Below, piece by piece: positions 32,486-46,814 of a stretch of DNA of 64,000 nucleotides (positions are counted from its first letter, which is position 1; each line of letters starts with the position of its first letter). Source of the stretch: Ceratobasidium sp. AG-K. Taxonomy: Eukaryota; Basidiomycota; Agaricomycetes; Cantharellales; Ceratobasidiaceae. The notes beneath the pieces are model-generated. The model was given only the letters and a program-made list of their open reading frames with translations, had not been told where the DNA came from and made no database searches. A program made the position numbers and the translations under genes. The stretch lies in the NCBI GenBank assembly GCA_037039685.1, contig JAWNGF010000001.1, positions 1,984,001-2,048,000 of the forward strand, written 5' to 3'.

Positions 32486-32937
32486 ATGATTATGATACAT
32501 AGTTTGCCTTCAAATACGATTGAGGATGTAAATGAGAAGGTTGAATTTAGATATAACAACAGACGATGACCAAGACTCCACGGTCCAATGCGCCGTTTGT
32601 GTGCCCATGGTTATGTCCACAGTTATTATGAGCAGCCGCTGAGCGACGCATGAGTCGTCCCGAGCCGTTGATTTGGCTCACCCGAATCAAGTTGTTGTGA
32701 AAGACCTGCCAATATTGTATTCGCTGTAAAATACAGATTGCTGGGGTAAAAGGTACATGCCCAGGAGATTAAACCATTTCGCAGCAAGCCAACCAACGCA
32801 TCTAAACTCGATCGAAGAATGAAACAAAAATTTACACAGACCGTTACGAGCCAAATGGATCCTCGGTCGTACTACCAAAAACATCGTTCGTGTTGTCTTG
32901 CTACCTAGACCTAAATAAAAGCTGGAACAAATCATTG
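32486..32937. other. Intergenic region between convergent AKR and PAP1 genes
   Basis: Shared 3' regions. No gene or repeat recognised. Confidence 0.5.
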
Positions 32938-35664
<2,727 letters not shown>

Positions 35665-35941
35665 GGTACCGTGCCGAACTTCGTACTTTTGATGCGAGAC
35701 GACGATAAAGATAGCGGCTGGTGTGTAGTGGCTCTGTGTGAATCGGCTGTTGTGTTCCAGCGAGAGCCTCAGATCAACCCTGAGTTCCGTGGACTTGGTT
35801 ACCTAACACACCAAACATGGCGGGCTTGCTCTTTGTTACGCTCGACGGATGAAAATTTATACAACACCCCACCATTCAAACTTGAGATGAAAGGTTTCAA
35901 GAGTAATCCAATTGATACAACATAAATAATCAACAATTTCT

Positions 35942-38263
35942 CTAAAAGTCTTTAGACCTCATATGCTGAGTGGTATCCGGTGAGTACCGCTTCACACCCC
36001 AACGGTGGATGAACCAAGTGGTAGCTATAACGGCGAGGATGCCGAACGTGATACCCAGTCCCAATCCGAGCTTTCGGGACATAGACGACCCAGTACGCTG
36101 CGGGGCGTTTTCACCTTCGGCTTCGGCTTCATCCTTGTCAGGGTTGCCGTACGGACTGCCACCACGCGGCCAATAGTCGCCACTATCGGGCGAGGCAACA
36201 CATAACTGAATGGAACGTTCAACAACCTAGATGTAGGAGCACTAAACCTCCTCGACTCACAAGGCCACCATCTAACAAGATATCTGGATAGTTACTTGGG
36301 ACGATAGTAGAGTCTGTTCCATTCGAGTCGTATAAGAACGGTGCTGGGCTGGGAAGAGCCTCTGGAGGGATTTCAGTGGTAGAATAGGACTCATAAGGTT
36401 GCAAACGCACCTTGCAGAGTACAATTTACGCCTCGGAAGCCAATAAACGACGTGTTTCCAACAAGCTCATTGTTTTCAACCACAAAATCCCGGGTGCCGC
36501 TCACCGCAACGCCCCATCCGAACTAAACTCGCATAAGCGAATAGCATATTGGAACTGTGAAACATTGCTCACCGCTCCAGTCAGACGGTTATTCCGAACG
36601 GTTGCCCCGTAATTACGGTTGCGGCCAAACTTATCCCCAAACCACACTCGGTTACCAACCTGTATGCTTCAAATGAGCCAAGTCAAGGCGACCACAAAGT
36701 TATTTCAACGACATACGGCGAGACCCATCCTACGAATACAGGGTGAGCGTGAGTAAACTTTTAGTTGAAAGTAGACTCACTTGATTACCGCAGTTTCGTT
36801 ATTATACCCATAGTACTGGTCAGTACTGTCCGTTGGCTCGTCAGTCGCAAACCCGCCAATAATAGTATTATTCTCCACAACCTAAGTGAAAGCTTAGGCA
36901 GTAGTTCAATTATTCAACGATTGATACGCACGACACCCGAAAAGTCGCCACTCCAAGGATCGTAATCTACCAGATTCTGTTCAAGTGCATATAATCAGCT
37001 GTTTGACCATTTTTTATCGTCTCATGGTATACGTACAATACCTCCTAAAAGTGTGTTGTTTTCTATCCAAATCTGTATAATTGCATTGAACAACACTCCA
37101 ATCCAAAGGGGATGGGCTGGACTAACCGTATTGTTTTGGATAAGACTACCCGGAGAACCAAATATGACAATGCCACCATCCGTGGGCTATGAAGAGTGAG
37201 CATCCCAATAGGGCCTCGCCACACGAAAGAACTCACCGAATCAATCCAATTATCGCGAACCACGCTGTTACGGCAGGCCAGACTGATTCCATCCGCCCAG
37301 GTCTGAAAAGCATCAGTGCCACAAGGTCCAATCTCATTGTTTTGTATCAAGACATTCGTGCTGCCGTACGTTAGTCGGCTGTACGCCGTATGAAGTACGG
37401 CATGCTTACCAGTTCAACACGCCCTCGGCTATACGGTAGATTCTATCAGCCAACGTGCCTAGGATCTCCCAAATTCGATCACGTACCAATATGCAAGCAA
37501 GTCCATGACCGAGGATCATAGGTATTCACGTTTTCTATCACTTGATTCGCCGTGGGACCTAGCGCGGAACACCTTCAACACAAAGGGAACTACAGTCCCC
37601 AAGAAACATACCCCCGAACTCGATGTTTCCACCGCCCATGATAGGGCCTCGTCCGTTCCGACCGCCGTTGATTTGAACGTATCGTAACTTGATTCCATTG
37701 CATCCGATACAATTGCCTTGAACGGCGACCGAGTGTCCGTTGGTCTGTCAATCATATTGAATTTCAGCCGGGCGCCTCATGGCTGGAAGTAGGACATACT
37801 TCGTTCCAGAATCCATCCACAACCAGTGTCGCACGTTCATCTCCAACAGGATAGCCAACTGTGCTAATTTCCTGGTTCTCAGCGGTGTAGATGAGCGGAG
37901 ATGTTAGACGATAGGTTGAATTTTGACATAGAGAAAGTATATAACCAGGACCAGAGGAATTCAACAGGGTATTAAGCCTGCTCTGGAACCTTGAACAATG
38001 AACCAGAAGATAGGTGTTGTACACATACCTGTCCGTGATAGTTTCTACTGGCTCAGGAGGTACACAGTCTTGTTGGCGCAGATGGAGTGAGCTTTATTCC
38101 TCCATAGTTAGCTTGACCCTCTAGGTCAAGAACAAGTGAGTACGAACCGTGAGAGAGAGCGCTTCCAGTGTGCCAGGTTTTCGCTCGGGTGGGTGAGTGC
38201 ATTGACAAGTGGGATAGCGCCTGACGCGAGCAGCGTCGCTGCCCATCTACGCGCAGATGTCAT
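35942..38263 (-). CDS. Secreted or membrane-anchored right-handed beta-helix protein 1
   Basis: The ATG at 38263 starts MTSARRWAATLLASGAIPLV, a signal peptide. After splicing come CVPPEPVETITDRLNTLLNS, GYILSLCQNSTYRLTSPLIY and QEISTVGYPVGDERATLVVD, then many beta-helix-like turns (NNEIGPCGTDAFQTWADGIS, LACRNSVVRDNWID). The C-terminal exon has a membrane segment, LGLGLGITFGILAVIATTWF, preceded by SSMSRK and followed by a short tail ending SKDF. The pattern is of a single-stranded right-handed beta-helix (pectate-lyase-like fold) exposed at the cell surface. No polysaccharide lyase catalytic set is recognisable, so the substrate is unknown. It forms a tandem pair with the next gene upstream, same strand and about 386 bp apart. 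Confidence 0.75.
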
Positions 38264-38649
38264 CTAAAACCGTGCAACAAGAACTAACGACACAAGTACA
38301 GTCGGGGGGTGGCGTCGTGCGTAAAGAGACGGGAACGTGAACGAGGGTATCAAAAGATTGTAGGAGCGAAATCTATACTTGTGGGTGACGATAACCAAAG
38401 TTAGGGTTATTTGTCGCGAGCCGGTCGATCACGGTACAGGCGCCGTCTGTGACGTGACGGGACCCTTACCGAAGACACGTCTCGGTTTCTCGCTGAATTT
38501 TCAGGTGTGGCATCGTGGGCCAAATGAGGCCAAGCCGTCTCGAATCGAATGTCAGTTCAACGTGTTCGACTCCCCAGGGAAATACATGCATATACACACA
38601 CTATACTTCGACACAGCTACTCCGAAGAACCTAAGGCAGTACAGCTCAA

Positions 38650-40653
38650 CTACAGTCTACGCTCCGCTACAATATCTACTTTGACGTTCACTAGCGAGTA
38701 TATAAATCTTTTGATGCAGTCCCAGTTAGCTTCACCATCTAGGCACCAGTCACTGGCTGGGGTAGGTGTAGTTGGTGCAGCAACCGGTAATGTAGAGTTG
38801 AGAGATGGCGACGAACTCGGCCCTGGAGAAACCACACCAGTTAGATGCTGTGACTAGATATTACAAGGATGATACGCACACGTTCCCAAGGGCCAGACGT
38901 TTCCACCTCCGCGGGGAGGTGTGACGCAAAGTAGTGCTGTGATACCGTGGGCTTTGAAAGTACCGGTAACGGTCGAAGCACTGATGGCGGTAGGATCCAC
39001 GACAAAGTCAACCGCCGGTGGGACAATGTCAGCCGTTGTGCAGTTGGGACCTTTGGCACCGATGAAAGCGGTATTGCCGACAATCGTGTTGTTAGCTATG
39101 GTGAAGTCCCTAATTCCAGAAACTGCCATTCCAAACCCGAACTAAAAGGCTCCCAGTCAGTAGGTTTCTCAGTATTGGTTATGTACGGCATACCGCTCCA
39201 GATATCTTGTTGCCTATAACTGATGCCCCATAGGCTGTATCATTACCCCACTTGGTTCCAAACCAGACTCTCAGCCCAACCGCTAATCCAATCCTGCGCA
39301 GTGTTTAATCAATGCGGGTTCAATACATGTAAAGAGCTTACTTGATGATAGCGTTTTCCGTATTGTTACTGAATTGCGGGTTGCTCGTCGGGCCTACGTT
39401 GGCATACCCGCCCACCACAGTATTGTTGCGAACCGATACGCCAGTGTAATTACCAGCGAATGGATCATAGTCGACAAGGTTAATACCACCAAGGCAAGTG
39501 TTGTTCTCAATCCAAATGGTATTATTTTCGACTATGCTTCCCGGAGACTGGAATATAACAATTCCTCCGTCGGTTGGCTGTCGACAAATGTTTAGTGGCT
39601 GAAAACGAATTTAGTTGAGGATTACTGACATCCTTAATCCAGTTATCGTGCACTATGCTGTCCGTGCAAGCTAGACTAATCCCGTCAGCCCAATGGCCAA
39701 AGGTGTCCGAACCGCAGGGGCCGATATCGTTGTACCGAACTGTAGAATTGGCGCTACGCATAATTAATTTGAGAATTCGCAGCAACAACCGAGAAACTCA
39801 CCAGTTCAAGACACCCTCTGCAATATGCAAGCAAGACCATCCACGAGGTTCGTAGGACTTGACGAACTCGATGAGTTGGCCACCAGCAGGACCCCCCAAT
39901 TCAATGTTCGCACCACCCGCAATTGGTGCCGCGCCCTGTCGGTTCCCGTTGATCTTTCGGAGAAACAGTCAGCCGCGTGCCAACTCGCGCAGAAACACTG
40001 GATACCTACTTGAATATTTCGAATTTTCACTCGTTCGCAAAGACCACATCCCCCTTGAATAGCAACCGTGTGGCCGGTGCCCTGTCCAGATTGTTATGCA
40101 CGACCACAAAATCACACAAAATTACTCACATCTGCAGCGGTAGAACCATTCACAACCAGCACAGCGCGTTCTTCATCAATGGGATACCCCAAGGTGCTAA
40201 TTTCTTGGTCTTTATTCGTAAACTCCAATGGCGCCGTGATGGCATAGGTCGTGTTGGGGCATAATGTGAGGGTATAACCTTCTCCTCCGTTTCGAAGCAG
40301 GTCATTGAGTCTGCAAGTGCGGGTAGGAAATTTAACCAAGTAAAATATACGGCAACACAATAACCGAGTACATACCTCTCGGTCAAGCCGTCGACAGGGG
40401 TAGCACTGACGCAAGTAACGTTGATGTTTTGTCGGCCCACGAGATGACTGCTCGCTAATCTCCTGATGAGTTCCGTCGGGTTGTGAGTATCAATTTGAAC
40501 TTTGCACGGTTGCAGCCGACACCATACTCACTCGCCGACCTGCTTCTCCTGCCATAGTTTGAATGCTTGTCGCTGTTCATATCCGAGAGACGTAGCCCGG
40601 GCGACACAGCTCGTTGTGGCCAGAAATATCGCGAGACGTCTCAGTGTAGCCAT
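38650..40653 (-). CDS. Secreted right-handed beta-helix protein 2 (tandem paralogue)
   Basis: The ATG at 40653 starts MATLRRLAIFLATTSCVARA, a signal peptide. Exons give NINVTCVSATPVDGLTERLN, GYTLTLCPNTTYAITAPLEF, QEISTLGYPIDEERAVLVVN, NSTVRYNDIGPCGSDTFGHW, ADGISLACTDSIVHDNWIKD and VSGIRDFTIANNTIVGNTAF. These parallel beta-helix protein 1 block for block. Many N-x-S/T sites suggest glycosylation. A stop at 38854 ends the long frame. However, a clean intron (donor gtaata, branch ctaac, acceptor ccag) in the last ~45 bases before 38836 would extend it with PSSSPSLNSTLPVAAPTTPT to a stop at 38650, and I prefer that. Unlike gene 1, no terminal membrane helix is seen, so this copy may be fully secreted. 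Confidence 0.72.
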
Positions 40654-41745
40654 GGAGGGTGTCGGACCGCGATTGACCGGAGCAGACGGAGCCTGATCGC
40701 CAAAAGGCTAGTATCGATGAACACCAGGCGGTATATATCCTTCTTGCGAGTGTGTTTGTCGCATCATGACAGCCCGGAGATCAATTACAGCGGTCCATGA
40801 GAAATCCTGGTTCCACGCACGCGTGCCGATCCAGTCTTGGGTAAGAACCTGACCTTTCCATGCTGAAGCCGCTCGTCCGCAGTAGAACCTGACGTGATGA
40901 AGTATGAAATATGCGTGTATGTCAGCGCCTTGTGCTCGAGGAAGGATCTTATCTTTATTATTGCCCAGACACCTATCTTCCACTGGTTTCATAGATCCAG
41001 GCAGGGCTCAAGAAGCACCCAGTCATCTCGGGAAACGAGTGCAAAATTGTACCCTTCTCGATCAGGCACCCTTACAGGGCTGATCGGCGCTTTGTCGGGA
41101 AGGCTGAGAGAGGAGCACCGAGGGAGTTCCAGACCGAAGAGATGCACGATGATGATTGTACGAATCGGACAACGCAAGAGAACTGAAACGCAGCGTCATA
41201 TTACTCTACTAATACTCGTCACCAGGGGGATTCGGTGAATAAGCGGGGAGGTCCGAAGGGTCTGAAAATGGATCAGCTCTCGCTGTGGTCAGTCTGCTAT
41301 CTCCTCGTTGAGCAAAGATCACGGCCCCTTGTTGTACCGCCTCAAACTGAAGTCTACTTCCAACCCATACGTCCTATACGAAACGTCATCAGGGAAGGTG
41401 TGGAGGATACTTGGAGACCTACATCAGCTGCCCAAAGTCGCTGGCAAATTCCACCCAGGGCCGAGCGGATCCAAAACCGAAATTTATGTCTCGCCCCTCT
41501 GGGCTCGGAACTTTGTCGAATCGAGCTATACAAAGTGGTTAAATTATGGACGAACGGGGTTTGCTAATATGCTTGCTATATTATAAAAGTGATGTTGTCG
41601 ATGCCGCAACTTAACCTCACTCTCATATTGCCGCATAGCTCGCGGCCAGTCCCACAGCACTCGTAACGCAACGAAATGAGGTATTCATCCTGGGAGGGCG
41701 CGTACGGGACCTGGTTTATCCTAGGGTTACAAAATAAGGGCCTAA
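40654..41745. other. Intergenic region, no gene supported
   Basis: About 1.1 kb. A plus-strand open stretch near 41308-41586 (including LKLKSTSNPYVLYETSSG) has reasonable codon texture but no start, no clear splicing and no family match. It could be a relic. Confidence 0.4.
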
Positions 41746-42557
41746 TCAATTGATTTTAGTGGAGAATGCAGCAAAATACCCACGAGACTGTGTACACCAG
41801 TGCTGCCCCTCCCACGGTGCCATGATAGGTATGAAATAACGGCGACGAGTGAGCCAACCGAGCCAAGTGAGCTCCTGGTATGGACGGAAATGGAAGTTGC
41901 GCTCCAATCCAGAATCTTGGGGGTGGTAATAGTTAGGAAGGTGCCATTTCAGAGATAGTGCACTTACTCATCTTCTGCCCATAGTCGAATTTGAACCCAG
42001 GCGATGATAACCATATACGAAATTTGAAGGATGCATTTAACGGAGGGGATTCACGTGGAATGAAACTATCAATATCTCTCATGAGTTAGACATTTTCACG
42101 AATATCCATCCACTCACTAGACTGCGAATTCCGCCTGGGCTGGGTCGAGGAGCCGAACCACTTGCGGCTCGCCCATGATCCTTTCAACACCACCTGATTG
42201 GCAAGTTAGAGTGAGAGTGCTGTCTTGGGAGTGTTTCGGAGTGGTTATTCTACAATCGCTCCAATGTCGAGAATGCTAGTGTGCAAGCCCACAACTTGGT
42301 TACCTACCTGATAACTAAATCAACCATTGCGTTCGCGATAGATACATTGTAACTGTGAATAACCGGTGCAACAACGTTGTCACTTGTGCTCGGAGTCGCA
42401 ACATGTGAGTTTCCTGGGGCGGCCCCTACACCCGCGAGTGAGCGAGAGGACACAACACTGAGAGGTCGAGTTCCGGAAGGCAGTACATTTGTGCGTCCAT
42501 CCAAGCTTGGCCGAGCAGGGTTATTGAGTTCGTGAATGAATCGTTGGAATGTGACAT
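41746..42557 (-). CDS. Unrecognised small protein gene, 5' end unresolved
   Basis: Four minus-strand exons splice in phase into one reading: SYNVSIANAMVDLVIR, then IMGEPQVVRLLDPAQAEFAV, YFIPRESPPLNASFKFRIWL, SSPGFKFDYGQKM, NSGLERNFHFRPYQELTWLG, WLTRRRYFIPIMAPWEGQHW, CTQSRGYFAAFSTKIN, stop at 41746. All introns have proper GT/AG ends and branch-like CTAAC sites. The aromatic, Trp-rich C-terminal part looks like a folded conserved domain. I do not recognise the family. The 5' exon around 42304-42557 lacks an in-frame ATG, so the start is uncertain; the nearest ATG (42557) is out of frame without another splice. It is divergent from SEC10. Confidence 0.55.
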
Positions 42558-42758
42558 TGTCAGTAGATGCGAGTGGGGGTATTTGGATTTATGTGTCCGA
42601 GTGACTAGTCTGTGGTGGTGTTCTGGGTGATTGTCGGGGTTTGTTTACATGCCTTACATACGCGAATTGGTCACCCTGATCAGTTGGCTCTTGTCGCCAC
42701 ACCGACACGCCCTCGTTACATCTCTTTTGTGCTGAGACACACGTATTGCTGGCCCAGC

Positions 42759-45700
42759 ATGTCTTCAAACAGTATCTACAGTATGGATCCTTCAATAGAA
42801 AGCCTCCTAGGAACGAGAACCTTCGAGGTGGGTAGACGAGACTGGAGTGTACCAGCGCGTAACACCCGCATTTCCTAGGATCAATTCGACATCAAAGAGT
42901 TCGTATCCTCGGTATCCGAAAATCTAATAGCTCAGTCCAACCAAGAGTCTGGACGTAAGTCTAGCCCCCGCAAAGCAGCTTTCGACAGCCACACACTAAC
43001 CCCTACTAGCCTTCGACCCACGCCCATTTATAAGGAATTATGAGGCAGCAGTTGACAAACTACTTGTCATCCGAAAAGACGTCCAGAAGAAAACTGAAAT
43101 GCTTGAGAAAAGCGTTAAGAGTGCTGAATCGGAGTATAACGAGAAGATGGCCAACCTCAATTCTGGATTCGAGGTCAGCTATACATGTCTCTATATTTAG
43201 CTTACAGTTTATTGACCAATCATGGTTTGTGTTTAGCCAGGCCGTCGGAAAGTCCTTCAATGCCATGGAGAGTAAAATTACCGAAGTTGGCCGGTCGGCG
43301 ATTCGAATAGGTATGCGGCGTGGTAGAAGCACCGCTAGTGTTGCTGACTATTAGCAATATATCAGGTGAACAACTCGAATCTGTTCACCTTTCACGACAA
43401 AGAGCGCAGGCTGCTTATGACTTGTTTGACCATTATAATCGGCTTTCTCGAGGCGACACATCCAGCCTCGAAGCGCTGAAAAAGGACGGTAAGAGTCGCG
43501 AAGGGACACGCCAGGTTGCGGTTATTTTGCGGAGACTAGTTGTGGTTGCCAAAGAGGTGGATGTGCCTGGCGCCGATACGGTGTGTTTGACGATTTCGTC
43601 TAAGCAATGACTTACTTTTATGCCCGATAGACTAGGGAGAATATCGAAAAGTATTGTGAAAAGTTCGAAAAAGACATGTTGAGGCTATTCGACCGATATT
43701 ACCGCAAAGGTGATCCTAAGATGATGGCGGTAAGTCGGTTCGCTTTGCGCTTTTGCATTCGCGTGATTTATTCAACCCAATACTTAGCGATGTGCACAAA
43801 CCCTCTTAGAATTCAATGGTGGCTCTTCGTGTGTGCAGATGTATGTCAACCAGCACGATTTCTTCATCTCCGAGAAGCGCGTACAAGGGCCGGATGACTC
43901 GGCGCTAGTGTAGGTTTGATTTTTATTGCAGCTGAGGATCAATATTGATCCGGAAGCCGATACTAGGTGGCAAGCACTTCCAGACCCGTACTTCGCTGCT
44001 CCCAAAAAGGAGCCAGGGTTATCGACTATTTTTGCGGACATTAGGGCAACCGTAGAACAAGAGGCGCAGATCATCCAGGCGGTGTTTCCAAATCCTCCCA
44101 TTGTTATGCAAGTATTTCTACAGCGTGTTTTCGCCCAAGTTGTGAGTGCTGCTTCTCTTTAACCATTCCACCCGCCTTCATATATCTCCTTCAGATTCAG
44201 CAATATCTCGAAGTAGCTCTCGAGCACGCGTCTGCCATGTCCAACCTATCGTTCCTCCGCATGCTCAATATGGCGCATGTGCAAACAGGAGCCCTTGTGG
44301 AAGAGCTGAAACAGTTTGATCTCAGCACTACTGTTGTTCGCAGTAATACCGCTCCCATGCAATCTGATCCTCTGGCCACCATCGGGTCGGTCGCTGCCGC
44401 TGCCGGCCCGTTTGGACCAATGCTAGATACCGCAATGGAAGAAATATTTGTTCCCCACACTGAAGGCACCAAATATCTCGAACGAGAGAGTAAGTCTCTA
44501 GGAGAAATGTACTTGAATCTCTTATTGCGCTTTACGAAATACCATGTAAGTTTATCAGAATGGTGCGGTTACTGGGACTCACGGAACGTATCAGGAAAAA
44601 GCATCGAAATCCAAGACTTCGAACTTATATGGCCGCCTTGTCAACCAGCTGGCAAACGCAGCAGCAACTTCTTCCTCGAACTCGGCTCCAGGAAGTACTC
44701 GTGCACAAGCGGCGGCAGCGTTCATGAAATTCAGTGGGATCAGTGGAAATCAGATTGAAAGTGAAGGAGAAGATCAGGTTAGGGAGGAAGACGGTATATT
44801 AAGCATTGAGGTTGCAGAGCGTATGCTTAAATGGCACGCTGAAGCAATTGGAAGATGCGTCGAAATCGGACCTGCGAGCGAGGTGTATGTCAAGCATACA
44901 TGTTCATTTGCACCAGCTAATTTGCGCATATAGGCCCAAACACGCGTTAGCTTTGCTTCGAGTTTTGGCTGAGGCGTTAGGACGGTCATACATCGAAGTC
45001 GCCATTGAAACGTTTGTGTTCCAATCCCAAAATACCTCATCTTCTGACAGCTTGGGCCATGACAGAGCACAGAATCGTTTGGAATTACGCGATACGAAAA
45101 CCGAACCCGACTTATCTGGTCTGGCAATCATCAAGAGCGCCGACTTGATGTGTCACCTATGGCAACAATACATCAACATTGCGCTATTGCCGTTGGCCAG
45201 CACTTCGGTCACGTTGCGAAGGGAAATGTCCATCTTCAGCTCCCAAACGATCAACCGGGTCGAGGGTGCCGCGAACACTCTCATGCAAAAGATCATTGAT
45301 GGTATGAACTTGGTTGCTAGGCTTTGCGCTATCTTGACATGCCATCAATAGCTGTCCTATCCTACCTTGCTCTTCAGTTAAACAAGCAAAAGAAGAATGA
45401 TTTCAAGCCCCGCAATGATGACTTGTCCTTTGCGCGCGTTAATACTGATCCCTGCACAGCGTGCTGCGAAATGCTTGAGAAATTCAGGGATGCAGCCAAG
45501 GAAAACATTAGTGGGAAAAATTTGGAATATATGATGAATGAGGTGGGGGTATCATTTCACAAGTAAGATTGCTGTCGATAAATACGCTATTTACTGACAA
45601 TCATTCAAGCCAACTGCTTGAGCATTTACGCAAATTTTCCGTGAACGCTACCGGTGGACTCATGCTCGCCAAGTAGGTCTCCGCCTAGGTTCTGGGATAT

Positions 45701-46154
45701 ATGCACTGATGACGCTGGTTTCAACGACAGAGACCTCAAGTCTTATCAGGATACGGTTTTAACATTTTCCGTTCCAGCTCTGGATGAACGCTATGAATTT
45801 CTGCGCCAGCTCGGCAACGTATTCCTCGTTCCAGCGCAGAGTTTGAAGTCGTTCGTCACCGAAAGTTATTTGGGGCGAATAGACGCCCAGTTGCTGCGAC
45901 CATACCTCGCACAACGGAGTGATTGGAACGAGACGGAAAGGGGGTACGATGGTGAAGTGTCCACTTCGGGTGCCACAGAAACTTCCGGTCGAGGGTTACG
46001 GGAACGACTTGGGGTTACGGGCAGACTTGCCGCTGTTGCTCGCGAGCTGGATAACCTCCGTATGGGCGACGAGGCTAATCATGGCGGTTCCGCAAGTCAG
46101 CGGAATAGTGGAGCGTTCGGACTTTCACCCAGTATGAATACCAGCACTTTGTAG
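42759..46154 (+). CDS. SEC10: Exocyst complex component SEC10 (EXOC5)
   Basis: The spliced product starts MSSNSIYSMDPSIESLLGTR, then DIKEFVSSVSENLIAQSN and FDPRPFIRNYEAAVDKLLVI, with a coiled-coil region (VQKKTEMLEKSVKSAESEYN). SEC10 hallmarks follow: VGKSFNAMESKITEVGRSAI, then YDLFDHYNRLSRGD, HCAQTLLEFNGGSS and MYVNQHDFFISE. A long helical rod continues to a Ser-rich tail ending NTSTL. SEC10 is an exocyst subunit linking the vesicle-bound and membrane-bound parts for tethering of post-Golgi vesicles at growth sites such as hyphal tips. Some ten introns. The start was chosen because it is the first ATG before the conserved N-terminus. Confidence 0.9.
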
Positions 46155-46814
46155 GCAGCACCAATGTTCAAATTATTTTGTCTCCCTGAGCACTGGCCCA
46201 AGGCCGCGCAGCTAAACCCACCAGGGTAAGGACGAGAGCTTGAGCAACATACGTTATCATGACCTGGCCACGTTTAAGCTTTTGAAGATGATATCTTTGG
46301 GCTGGATCGCTCTGAGATAGTCCTTTCTGATTTTTAGTATTCGTTTATAGTAAGGTACAATGACTATCGATTTGCGTCGGAAGGTACTAATGGCGTAGAA
46401 ATATTATTCTCGCACAAACTGCTTCACTTGTTGAAATCCGCGACTTTCAGGTTAGTTAGATAGCCCGACCTTCAGATCAATATGGGGGGTCCAGGAACTC
46501 GGCCTGCCGCTTTTTTAACTAGCGCGTATGCCTGCAGGCCTTTCAATTCAATTCAACTCTTCGCTGATCTGGTATTTCAATCATGATTGATACATTATAA
46601 AGCACAGCTTGAAGAGTTGACTGATTCCATTGAATCACGGCGGCTTTCGCCAACGTGGTGCAGAGCGGAACGGGGTTAAAAGGGGTTATTGGACCATCGT
46701 GATCCTTTCCATTCAATAGGGGATATCTAAGACCGGCTGAATATCAAGGCGGATATATAAACATCGCCACGCCTCTGCTTCGTCCCTTAGTCTAGTTGCT
46801 CCCTCCAGGAATCG
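46155..46814. other. Intergenic region downstream of SEC10
   Basis: SEC10 3' region plus the promoter of the Ser-rich gene, AT-rich, with a TATA-like gatatataa near 46751. No gene recognised. Confidence 0.45.

Noticed and set aside
41235..41586. Plus-strand open frames near 41.3 kb
   Set aside because: No ATG, no splice support and no recognisable domain; recorded only as possible relic within the intergenic entry.
41985..42045. tRNA-like T-loop sequence (gggttcaaattc on the minus strand)
   Set aside because: No acceptor stem or A-box at the right distance, and the stretch is coding in the spliced gene at 41746-42557.
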